Shown piece by piece: positions 36,301-42,777 of a stretch of 52,968 nt of DNA. Below the pieces are notes generated by a model. The model had not been told where the DNA came from and ran no database searches. It saw nothing but the letters and a program-made list of their open reading frames with translations. The position numbers were made by a program, and so were the translations under genes. The stretch is from an uncultured Veillonellaceae bacterium. Lineage in GTDB: Bacteria > Bacillota > Negativicutes > Selenomonadales > Selenomonadaceae. Position 1 is the stretch's first letter. Each line of letters begins with the position of its first letter. The stretch is from assembly GCA_902773295.1 (NCBI GenBank), contig CACYDT010000018.1, positions 1-52,968 on the forward strand, written 5' to 3'.

Positions 36301-37243
36301 TCTTCGGGCAGATGTGCCTTACATCCGCCTGAAGGAGACAGAAGGACTTGCGACCGTTGCATGGCAGCTGGGGGCGGATATTGCCCATTCCCATCATGGC
36401 AGCGTGGATGAGGCTGTCCACTATGCCGTTCCGCAGGTGCCGGGGCTGCGGCAGGTCATCACGCTCCATGGCATGTATGAGTCCACGGAGGAGCAATACC
36501 TGAAGCCTCTTCTGGACAAGGTGAGGGAGACCTGTGCGGCTTTTGTCTACATTGCCGACAAGAACCTCGTTCCCTTCCGGGAATACGGCGGCTTTGACTC
36601 CGGGAAGTTCATCAAGATCGGCAACGGCCTTGCTTATTCCACGGGGACACCGATACCGCGCGGGGAACTTGGGGTGCCGGAGGATGCCTTCCTGCTCTGT
36701 GTGGTCAGCCGTGCCATCCCGGAGAAGGGCTGGCAGCCGGCCATGGATGCCGTCTTGCTGGCGAGAGAGAAAGCAGGGCGGGACATCCACCTCCTTCTCG
36801 TGGGAGGCGGGGAGATGTATGACCGCCTTCTGGGGAAGGTACCGGACTGCATCCATCTCATGGGCTTCCAATCCAATGTGCGGGACTATTTCGCTACGGC
36901 GGACATGGGGCTTCTTCCCTCCGAATTCAAGGGGGAGAGTTTCCCGCTGATGATCATCGACTGCCTCTTCTGCGGCAAGCCCGTCATTGCCAGCGACCTC
37001 GGGGAATCCAGGAATCAGCTTCTCGATGAGTCCGGCAACCCGGCAGGGGAAATCTTCGAGCTTGTGGATGGCAAGGTGCCCGTGGAGACCTTGGCGAACA
37101 TGATCGTGAAGGCGGCAGATAATGAGGCGTATTATGAGATATTGAGGCAGAGGGTTGCCTCGGCTTCCGAGAAGTTCCGCATGGAGCGGGTAGCTGCGGA
37201 CTACATGAAGGTATATGAAAGCGTGTTGGGAGCGGAAGGATGA
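33386..37243 (+). CDS. Three-module glycosyltransferase: GT2 - coiled coil - GT2 - GT4
   Basis: This 1285-aa cytosolic protein has a GT2 domain (1-~230: VSVILSSYNHADYVAEAIES, LLVYDDGSTDGSAD, HHSDDAWEPDKL), a linker, and nine seven-residue repeats (467-529). A second GT2 domain (~625-880) has VSIIVPNYNHGAYLRERLDS, ILLDDCSTDDSRD and IAESDDWCETGFL. A C-terminal GT4 domain (~918-1285) has LFSMSIGGGETFPLALANEL, VSRAIPEKGWQPAMDA and LLPSEFKGESFPLMIIDCLF, the last with the E-x7-E-like donor site. Acidic metal sites look intact in both GT2 domains. Such fusions assemble several linkages of a repeat unit. Acceptor and sugars are unknown. It follows dispersed element copy B. Confidence 0.88.
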   Translation: MPKVSVILSSYNHADYVAEAIESVLGQTFRDFELLVYDDGSTDGSADVIRSFRDERMTAFLYEENRGPLEASREAAAAARGEYIAVHHSDDAWEPDKLEKQVRFLDEHPEYAACFTLVKYMDENSEEYVPPEGSFYRTVFQQPNRTQAEWLRHFFFHGNCLCHPSLLIRREMYEAHGLLRTEGIWQLPDFCMWVKLSLHEHIYVYQEPLTRFRLRRGKQTQTGGERADVSIRSQFELYQILKLYTGITQRKMMMEVFPESAKYLSEESGSILFSLAMEARSVGSSAYQMLALDILYGLVRDKDTAGELAERYHYTWRDFVSDTGKEDVFHTASLLTYLHLMVYADDGSGTERTVGDGMVYVSSGGEFFAEFPLEDSLGGIRAVAVDICDNTYRKLAITGIRLDGQPVDFSPVNGNGKEGPYDVFLTVCPQYSAVCHGEEASSVAISGIVDFEELLDVRKILYDKDLELVQRHMELEQRDLELEQRNMELAQRNRDLGQCRRELDKKKAELESRDRELEQRDQELAAIKATRGWRALQWARDVRDSIKSGVKGTAYRCLATPGVKCLAREMDGALRQYMPSVHQKVYLPLLARAKQHVMSCSVGEPVIEEGKIPFWHFHPGKTGEYAPLVSIIVPNYNHGAYLRERLDSIYSQTYGNYEVILLDDCSTDDSRDILREYGEKHPDTTRLAFNEKNSGNVFAQWKKGLSLAKGELIWIAESDDWCETGFLQRMVAGFRDEAVMLAFCRSDFMQDGVRTYTTEDYLKDLPGFDWGTSFCITAAQAVAHAFSIKNIIPNVSSAVFRKPLAFSSELQELWEGMRLCGDWAFYMDIMKGGCLFYTPETTNFYRVHASSTSLKIQKEARYYEEHESIARFLARNYRVPRSSHERHLQQLEEHYLSYFGGKDPEDVAEWFRIPEILKEKRRPNVLMCLFSMSIGGGETFPLALANELKRDGIPVAVLDFQMSEDMPGIRSNLRADVPYIRLKETEGLATVAWQLGADIAHSHHGSVDEAVHYAVPQVPGLRQVITLHGMYESTEEQYLKPLLDKVRETCAAFVYIADKNLVPFREYGGFDSGKFIKIGNGLAYSTGTPIPRGELGVPEDAFLLCVVSRAIPEKGWQPAMDAVLLAREKAGRDIHLLLVGGGEMYDRLLGKVPDCIHLMGFQSNVRDYFATADMGLLPSEFKGESFPLMIIDCLFCGKPVIASDLGESRNQLLDESGNPAGEIFELVDGKVPVETLANMIVKAADNEAYYEILRQRVASASEKFRMERVAADYMKVYESVLGAEG
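34784..34972 (+). repeat. Nine 21-bp repeats encoding coiled-coil heptads
   Basis: Nine consecutive 21-bp units encode seven-residue units of the type ELEQRDL, ELEQRNM, ELAQRNR and ELDKKKA. They form the spacer between the first and second GT2 modules. The constant Leu at the second place and regular Glu/Arg pairs predict a coiled coil or single alpha-helix that acts as a ruler or dimer stalk. Confidence 0.85.
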
Positions 37244-37250
37244 ATGAGTT

Positions 37251-38333
37251 ATGACGGAGCAGAAGAAGGCGCCCCGGCTTTCTGCCTGCATTATCATGAG
37301 GGATGCGGCGGAGGACATTGCGGAGTGCCTGGAGAGCCTCGTGGGTCTGGTGGACGAGTTCATTGTCGTGGATACCGGATCCGTGGACGATTCCAGGGAG
37401 ATTGCGGCGAAGTATGCAGGGAAGGTCTATGAGTTCCCATGGAGGGATGACTTCTCCGCAGCGAAGAACTATGCCATCGAGCAGGCGACGGGGGACTGGA
37501 TTATCTTTCTGGACTCGGATGAGGCATTGACGGAGGACACGCGGAAGAATCTTCGTTCCGTCATCTCGCTGGCAGGTTCGCAGGAGACCGTGGATGCCCT
37601 TCTCGTCCACCGCTACAATGTCCGTTCGGATTCCAGGGAACCTGCCTATGATGAGGACGATTCGGAGCGCATCTTCCGGAGAGATCCGGCTCTGCGCTAT
37701 CATTACACCATCCATGAGTGCCTTCATTTCACGGATGGGCGCAGGCTGCAGGAAGCTTTTGTTTCGCCGCAGATTCTGGCAATCTGGCACACGGGCTATT
37801 CCCCGGAGCGCCTGGAGGCGAAGGCACGGCGCAATGTCAGGATGCTGGAGGAGTTCCGGGCCACGGGGAAGCCGAAGTCTTTTCTCTATTATTATCTTGC
37901 CACGGAATACGGGGACATGGGTGATTACGAAAAGATGGCGGAGTATGCGGAGATTTCCATCCGGCAGGGGGAAGCTCCGGGAGAGGATGCCTCCTTCCCC
38001 TATCGCCGCCTCTGCGAGGCCAGACAGCATCTGGGGGACGAGGAAGGAACGCTCCGCGCTCTGGAACAGGCCATGGGGAAGTTCCCGGGGCACCCGGAGT
38101 TCTTCGCCGCCTACGGGAAGCTCCTGGAGAAGAAAGGACAGCATGCGGAAGCCCTCGCCGCTCTGCAGCGGGCGGCGAAACATGCGAAGTCTTTCCGGGA
38201 CAGTTCATCGAAATGGAAGAACAGGCTGCCGGAGCTATACGAAGAAATGGCCGGCATCTGCTTCCGGATGGGCAATGCCCCAAGGGCGAAGTCTTTCCGG
38301 AAGAAAGCGGAGAAGGAGAGGCGTTCCACTTAG
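37251..38333 (+). CDS. GT2 glycosyltransferase with C-terminal TPR-like helices
   Basis: This 360-aa protein has an N-terminal GT2 domain: LSACIIMRDAAEDIAECLES, EFIVVDTGSVDDSREIA and the metal site IIFLDSDEAL near 87-96. It is followed by a helical region (~210-350) with TPR-like pairs (ALEQAMGKFPGHPEFFAAYGKLLEKKGQHAEALAAL.. is one unit, described here by its PGHPEF..AYGKLL and HAEALAAL landmarks). The architecture is common in Firmicute glycosyltransferases that act on surface polymers or proteins. It starts 7 bp after the large GT. The stop codon lies in the left arm of a palindrome at the edge of the IS605-like segment, so the C-terminus may have been altered by insertion. Confidence 0.87.
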   Translation: MTEQKKAPRLSACIIMRDAAEDIAECLESLVGLVDEFIVVDTGSVDDSREIAAKYAGKVYEFPWRDDFSAAKNYAIEQATGDWIIFLDSDEALTEDTRKNLRSVISLAGSQETVDALLVHRYNVRSDSREPAYDEDDSERIFRRDPALRYHYTIHECLHFTDGRRLQEAFVSPQILAIWHTGYSPERLEAKARRNVRMLEEFRATGKPKSFLYYYLATEYGDMGDYEKMAEYAEISIRQGEAPGEDASFPYRRLCEARQHLGDEEGTLRALEQAMGKFPGHPEFFAAYGKLLEKKGQHAEALAALQRAAKHAKSFRDSSSKWKNRLPELYEEMAGICFRMGNAPRAKSFRKKAEKERRST

Positions 38334-38357
38334 AAACTGCAGTTTCTGGACTAAGTG
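38327..38357. repeat. Palindrome at the left edge of the IS605-like segment
   Basis: CACTTAG and CTAAGTG are perfect inverted arms. Inside them is the exact palindrome AGAAACTGCAGTTTCT (38332-38347). IS200/IS605 elements carry a hairpin near each end, so this could be the left-end hairpin of a deletion derivative whose right end is at 38545. It could also act as a weak terminator of the upstream gene, although no T-tract follows. Confidence 0.5.
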
Positions 38358-38426
38358 AACTATGACGGGTAGAAAAGAAGTGCAAGAGAACCAACAAGTA
38401 AGCGGAAGTTCTAAAGGAACGACCGT

Positions 38427-38545
38427 GTAGAGGCAATTGGCACCGCCTTCGGAAATAAGGTTGCAAGCCAGCGAATAAGGACTGGCCCCTACAGAAACAA
38501 ACTTTCCGTAAAGAATCCCCTAGCTTTAGCTATGGGGAGTGTCAA
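38427..38545 (+). ncRNA. Omega-RNA-like right end of an IS200/IS605 element lacking tnpB
   Basis: A structured segment with no open frame ends in the same right-end hairpin as at 53-86, here CCCCTAGC-TTTA-GCTATGGGG followed by AGTGTCAA. A long-range stem GTAGAGGC (38427-38434)/GCCCCTAC (38485-38492) encloses a small hairpin GCCAG/CTGGC (38467-38486). A pseudoknot or tail segment (AAACTTTCCGTAAAG) links to the terminal hairpin. This is the order expected of a TnpB guide-RNA scaffold. The 5' end cannot be fixed, and related sequence may extend back to ~38358. Bases from 38546 on (CGGTACGGCAAGGAAG) would be the guide. No tnpA or tnpB is nearby, so an intact system would need a protein supplied in trans. 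Confidence 0.55.
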
Positions 38546-38613
38546 CGGTACGGCAAGGAAGAAGTATCATAACAGGCGAAGAAAGTTTTTCGAAAGAAAT
38601 TTTCAAGAATATC

Positions 38614-38642
38614 TTGCAAAAAGCAAAAGAATGGTATAGAAT
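38614..38642 (+). promoter_or_regulatory. Promoter of a candidate small RNA
   Basis: TTGCAA (38614-38619), 17 bp, then TAGAAT (38637-38642), overlapping TATAGA. The string TATAGAATAATGGC is also found at 12321-12334 downstream of dispersed element copy A, which supports it as a used -10 region. Confidence 0.55.
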
Positions 38643-38648
38643 AATGGC

Positions 38649-38743
38649 TAGAGTAAATTAAAATCCTAATGGCATGGATTTGGCTTACTTCGACAACCTC
38701 GTCAGTCCCCATGGATGTATCGCCCATCCGTGGGGATTTTTTT
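38649..38743 (+). ncRNA. Candidate small RNA (~95 nt)
   Basis: The stretch runs from the expected start after the promoter to the terminator T-tract and contains no plausible gene with a ribosome site. Its body is A/T-rich at the 5' side and ends in the strong terminator hairpin. I cannot match it to 6S, SRP, tmRNA or another named family. It could instead be the leader of the RTX gene, but the terminator separates them. Confidence 0.4.
38706..38743 (+). terminator. Rho-independent terminator
   Basis: TCCCCATGGATG pairs with CATCCGTGGGGA (one T-G wobble) around a short loop and is followed by seven T. It ends the candidate small RNA and insulates the RTX gene promoter. A second short hairpin, CCCCCTTCCGGGGG, follows at ~38763. 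Confidence 0.85.
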
Positions 38744-38857
38744 GTGCCTGCGATCGGAAATCCCCCTTCCGGGGGCAGCCAAAATAGCTTTGGAAGCAGG
38801 CGGGACGCGGCTTGGATAAAAAATGAAAAAGAAAATGAAAAAAGATGGAAATTCCTC

Positions 38858-38886
38858 TTTACATCATTTGGGTTCTGTGCTATTAT
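38858..38886 (+). promoter_or_regulatory. Promoter of the RTX surface-protein gene
   Basis: TTTACA (38858-38863), exactly 17 bp, then TATTAT (38881-38886) with TGC in front as extended -10. An A-rich tract (38821-38845) lies upstream like an UP element. The ~100-nt leader contains a CGCCGC-TTG-CGGCG hairpin (~38911-38924). All fit strong expression. Confidence 0.7.
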
Positions 38887-38991
38887 TACATACGAAGTTT
38901 TGATACTTTATGTTCGCCGCTTGCGGCGGGCAGAGGCGATGTAGCTACGGCTACTAGAATTCATTTATATTTTGAGGAGGTTGTTTTATTT

Positions 38992-41469
38992 ATGAGTATG
39001 ACATTTAAGGAAGCATTTGATTTGAAGAACTTGCTGCCCGCAGACATGCAAGAGGGACAGGAAGTAAAAGGCACGCTGCAGGATGGTGTGACGACGTACA
39101 CTCTTAACAAGAAAGATGGGATTTACCACCTCGCAACGGATCCTTCTTCTTCGAAGCAGCTCAATTTTAAGTTTGGACCGACGGTTGGTGAGCAGTGGGA
39201 TATCACTCTTGGCAACAATACGGATAATGCTTTCCATTTCTATGATGCGGCTCATGCGGGATTTGTTGATGGCGTAGAGGCCGAGACGAAAGAGGCTACT
39301 TCCAGCACTTCCAGCACTTCCAGCACTTCCAGCACGGAAGCGGGTCCGGATGTAGTCAGCTTGGGTGCCGGAAGCGATACCGTCTACGGTACCAGCATGG
39401 CTTCCAACAAGACCACCATCAAGGGCGGAGACGGTACCAACAGGTATTATTATGCAGATGTAACGAACGGTGGCGCGAAGGGTTCTGCTTCCGGCGTGAA
39501 CATTGTTGATGGCAAGGGCAACGCTTTTGCAGAGGTCGGTGGTGACTGGACGGTTACCATGGGCAAGGGTGCCGATACGGTCAGCGTTGTGGAAGGCACT
39601 ACGGGCACCTTCACTTGGACGGATTATGATGCTGCTGAAGGCGATATCTTCCAGGTGAGAGAGGCTGTGCTCAACCTTGACAACATCGGCGAGATTGAGT
39701 CTGCCGTGAAGTCCAGCGGCGCAGTCAAGCTCGGCCTCCAGGCAGACGGCACCGCAGCTGTGACGGCATTGCTCAACACGGATAACAAAGAGAACTTCCG
39801 CGTGAAGTTCCAGAATGTGAAGTCCGACGGCTCTGTCAAGCTGGAGGATACTGAGCCGAAGGTGACGGATGTCTGGTATGCAGGCCAGAAGGCCAGCACG
39901 ATGAATGCTCAGGCTGAGGATCATCAGGTCATCATGATCGGCAACAACAACGAGAACGAGGGCGACTCCCTGAAGGGCGGCGCTAAGGGTGATATTCTCA
40001 TTGCCGGCATGAACGATACGGTCAACGGCGGTGTCGGCGACGATACGGTTTACCTCGGTTATACCAGCACGAGCCTCGGCTATGACAAGCAGCGCGAGAC
40101 GGTGGTTCTCGACACGAGGGGCGACAAGGATGAGGTCATCAACTTCCAGGCCGGTCTCAGCGACACTTCCGATGTGATCCATTTCGCACAGGGCTTCGAG
40201 TCCATGGCATCCATCACTTCGGATGGCACGAACATCACGGCTACTCTGACCGATGGCAGTAGCGTGAAGCTCAACAATGTCGGCCAGGATCAGACGAACC
40301 ATCTCCAGGAAATCATCATCTCCAACGGCAAGGACTTCAAGACGGTTGGTGTTGTCCAGACGGATCAGACCGGCTATATCGATGACGATCTCTATGACTA
40401 CTATACGGGTTCCAACTCCACGCTGAACTTCGATAAGTACAAGGGTGTCAACTTCAACCTTGCTGTCGATCTCGGCAACACGGGCAAGTTCGGTGCTCAT
40501 TCCCAGTTCTATGGCATCAATGCTGTCTATGGCATGAACGGCGATAACAACACCCTCGTCGGTGCTGCAGGTGCGAACAACACTCTTGCCGCAGGTTCGA
40601 ACAGCTACAACAACTCCATCTGGGGCGGCGGCCTTGGTAGGGACTTCCTGATTGCTTCCGACAATGCGAAGGATACGTTCTTCTATGGCGAAGGCGACGA
40701 CATGGATACGATCACCGGCTTCAAGACGAACGACGATCGTCTCTATTTCCACAGCGGCGAGGTTACCAGCACGCTCCGCAACAGCTCGACTTCCGACACG
40801 ATCCAGCTCACTTGGAACGACAACAACGTTCTCACGATTGTTTCCGACAACAAGGAAGCGGACAAGGCAATCACCTACACGCAGAACGGTGTGCTTGAGT
40901 TCGGTGCCAAGGTTGGTATCACCGACGTTTCGAACACCTTCACCTATGAGAGCAATGTAGGCGCTTACTACGGCGGTGCGAAGGACGATGTCCTTGTGGT
41001 TTCCACTTCGGACAATGCGAAGCTCTGGCTCGACGACAGCCGTGGCATCACCTTCCAGAACATCGAGACCATCAATGCTTCCGATTCTTCCGGCAACCTC
41101 GAACTCGCTGGCGAGGCTTACGAGAACAACGTTCTCATGGGCGGCCATGGTGAGAACTCCATCTGGGGCGGTCTCAGGGGTTCGGATACTCTCATCGGCG
41201 GCGATGGCAAGAACTCCTTCTACTTCGGTGTGGATGATGGCAACGACACGATCCTCAAGTACAACGATGGCGACAAGGTCATGCTCTACAATGTCAGCAC
41301 GAGCGGCATTGCCAATGCCGGCTTGAATGGCAGCGACATGGTCATCGACCTCAAGGATGGTTCCAAGCTCACTGTTGCGAACTACACCGGCAACGGCTCG
41401 CTGTCCTTCCAGCTCGCAGACGCTACCTTCGAGTATGACAAGGATCAGAACGTTTGGGTTCAGAAATAA
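38992..41469 (+). CDS. RTX-like, S-layer-type secreted surface protein
   Basis: This 825-aa acidic protein has no Sec signal. Gly/Asp-rich calcium-binding style units recur through the chain: GGDGTNRYYY, VNGGVGDDTVYLG, SIWGGGLGRDFLIA, GHGENSIWGG and GSDTLIGGDGKNSFYFG. Between them are beta-rich modules of the YGEGDDMDTITGFKTNDDRLYF type. A TSS x4 linker lies near residue 105. It has only one or two Cys-like positions at most, and its codons are strongly biased (AAC, GAC, ATC, CTC), unlike the neighbouring glycosyltransferases, which suggests very high expression. The FeeV-type start is ATG 38992 behind GAGGAGG; the frame is open to 38845. It is the likely substrate of the type I system at 44609-50212, by analogy with RsaA-like S-layer proteins. 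Confidence 0.8.
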   Translation: MSMTFKEAFDLKNLLPADMQEGQEVKGTLQDGVTTYTLNKKDGIYHLATDPSSSKQLNFKFGPTVGEQWDITLGNNTDNAFHFYDAAHAGFVDGVEAETKEATSSTSSTSSTSSTEAGPDVVSLGAGSDTVYGTSMASNKTTIKGGDGTNRYYYADVTNGGAKGSASGVNIVDGKGNAFAEVGGDWTVTMGKGADTVSVVEGTTGTFTWTDYDAAEGDIFQVREAVLNLDNIGEIESAVKSSGAVKLGLQADGTAAVTALLNTDNKENFRVKFQNVKSDGSVKLEDTEPKVTDVWYAGQKASTMNAQAEDHQVIMIGNNNENEGDSLKGGAKGDILIAGMNDTVNGGVGDDTVYLGYTSTSLGYDKQRETVVLDTRGDKDEVINFQAGLSDTSDVIHFAQGFESMASITSDGTNITATLTDGSSVKLNNVGQDQTNHLQEIIISNGKDFKTVGVVQTDQTGYIDDDLYDYYTGSNSTLNFDKYKGVNFNLAVDLGNTGKFGAHSQFYGINAVYGMNGDNNTLVGAAGANNTLAAGSNSYNNSIWGGGLGRDFLIASDNAKDTFFYGEGDDMDTITGFKTNDDRLYFHSGEVTSTLRNSSTSDTIQLTWNDNNVLTIVSDNKEADKAITYTQNGVLEFGAKVGITDVSNTFTYESNVGAYYGGAKDDVLVVSTSDNAKLWLDDSRGITFQNIETINASDSSGNLELAGEAYENNVLMGGHGENSIWGGLRGSDTLIGGDGKNSFYFGVDDGNDTILKYNDGDKVMLYNVSTSGIANAGLNGSDMVIDLKDGSKLTVANYTGNGSLSFQLADATFEYDKDQNVWVQK
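39298..39333 (+). repeat. Four 9-bp direct repeats encoding Thr-Ser-Ser
   Basis: ACTTCCAGC is repeated four times without a change and encodes (TSS)4, followed by TEAG. It forms a short hydroxyl-rich linker after the N-terminal domain of the RTX protein. Exact 9-bp repeats can change copy number by slippage without breaking the frame, and the Ser/Thr run is a possible O-glycosylation site. Confidence 0.9.
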
Positions 41470-41501
41470 CTCGTTTGAAGGCAGGATTTTAGCCTCATAT
41501 C

Positions 41502-41535
41502 AGTACACCCCGCTTCGGCGGGGTGTACTTTTTTT
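41502..41535 (+). terminator. Strong rho-independent terminator of the RTX gene
   Basis: AGTACACCCCGC and GCGGGGTGTACT pair perfectly over 12 bp around a TTCG tetraloop, followed by a run of T. The next gene starts 27 bp later with no clear promoter, so partial read-through may set the ratio of surface protein to glycosyltransferases. Confidence 0.95.
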
Positions 41536-41562
41536 AGAACAGAAAGGGATGGTTTTTCCAAT

Positions 41563-42777
41563 ATGAATATCTTGTTCCTGCATCCGAACTTTCCGGCGCA
41601 GTTCCTTCATCAGGCCATGTATTTCGCGCGGAATCCCAAGGACAAGGTCTTCTTCCTCACGAAGGAGACCAACGGCAGCCAGCTCAAGAATGTCAACGTG
41701 GGGCTGTACAAGCCGATGCGGGAGGCGACGAAGGGGATCCATCACTATGTGGAGCCTCTGGAGAAGGCTGTGCTGGAGGGACAGGCGGTGGTCCGTGCCA
41801 TCGTGAATCTCAAGCAGAAGACAGGCTTCGTGCCCGATGTGATCGTGGGACATACGGGGTGGGGCTCTACCCTCTTCGTGAAGGATATCTATCCGAAGGT
41901 TCCCGTGGTAGGCTATTTCGAGTGGTACTACAATGCCTTCGGCTCCGATGTGGGCTACTGGCCCGATGAGAAGGTGCCGGAGGATGACCGCATGCGCATC
42001 CGCTGCATGAATGCGACGCAGCTCCTTGCCTATCATGGCTGCGAGGCGGCCTATGCGCCAACGAATTGGCAGCGGGATCAGTATCCTCCCATGTACCGGG
42101 AGGGCATCCGGGTGGCTCATGAGGGCGTGGATACGGATCTCCATCGGCCGAAGCCCGGAACGAAGCTCGTGCTGCCCAGCGTCTCCCTGGATCTCTCCGA
42201 TGCGGAGGAGATCGTCACGTTTGTTTCCCGGGGCTTCGAGCCGTACCGGGGGTTCGACAAGTTCATGGATGCCTTGCGGATCTTCCTGGAGCATCGCCCG
42301 AAGTGCCATGTGGTTCTGGCGGGGAAGGACCGGGTCTGCTATGGGTCGAAACTGAAGGATACGACCTGGCAGAAGATCGAGGAGAAGAAGGGCGGCTATG
42401 ACAAGAGCCGGGTCCACTTCACGGGACTCTTGCGGCGGGATGAGTATCTCACCCTCCTGCAGGCTTCCACGGTGCATGTGTACCTCACGCGCCCCTTTGT
42501 GCTGTCCTGGTCCATGGTGGAGGCCATGTCTGTGGGATGCTGCCTCGTGGCGTCTGCCACGCCTCCTGTGGAGGAGGTCGTGGAGGACGGCGTGAACGGT
42601 CTTCTGGCGAATTTCCGGGAGCCTGCCCATATCGCCATGCGCATCGAGGAGGCGCTGGAGGATGCGGAGCTTCGGAGCCGTCTGGGCAAGGCGGCCAGGG
42701 AGACGGTGCTGGAGCGCTATGACAGGGATGACTGCCTGCGCCGCCAGCTCAATCTCATCTATGGGGTGATGAAATGA
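41563..42777 (+). CDS. GT4 glycosyltransferase
   Basis: This 404-aa GT-B enzyme has an N-terminal acceptor domain of the Glyco_trans_4 type (MNILFLHPNFPAQFLHQA, VIVGHTGWGSTLFVKDIYP). The C-terminal donor domain has VSRGFEPYRGFDKFMDAL, VLAGKDRVCYGS, LQASTVHVYLTRPFVLSWSMVEAM (donor-site E) and a closing ETVLERYD. It follows the RTX gene and overlaps the next gene by four bases, away from the LPS blocks. A role in glycosylating the secreted surface protein is a reasonable guess, without direct support. Confidence 0.88.
   Translation: MNILFLHPNFPAQFLHQAMYFARNPKDKVFFLTKETNGSQLKNVNVGLYKPMREATKGIHHYVEPLEKAVLEGQAVVRAIVNLKQKTGFVPDVIVGHTGWGSTLFVKDIYPKVPVVGYFEWYYNAFGSDVGYWPDEKVPEDDRMRIRCMNATQLLAYHGCEAAYAPTNWQRDQYPPMYREGIRVAHEGVDTDLHRPKPGTKLVLPSVSLDLSDAEEIVTFVSRGFEPYRGFDKFMDALRIFLEHRPKCHVVLAGKDRVCYGSKLKDTTWQKIEEKKGGYDKSRVHFTGLLRRDEYLTLLQASTVHVYLTRPFVLSWSMVEAMSVGCCLVASATPPVEEVVEDGVNGLLANFREPAHIAMRIEEALEDAELRSRLGKAARETVLERYDRDDCLRRQLNLIYGVMK

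Noticed and set aside
34094-37363. 1089-codon open frame on the minus strand, opposite the three-module glycosyltransferase
   Set aside because: The plus strand has clear GT2 and GT4 motifs and a ribosome site. Long antisense frames are expected in GC-rich coding DNA, and this one has no recognisable domain.
38669-38944. 91-codon frame between the small RNA and the RTX gene
   Set aside because: It crosses a strong terminator and a strong promoter and has no ribosome site.
38986-41148. 720-codon minus-strand frame opposite the RTX protein
   Set aside because: It is a by-product of the strong codon bias of the sense gene. It has no start site with a ribosome-binding sequence and no family features.
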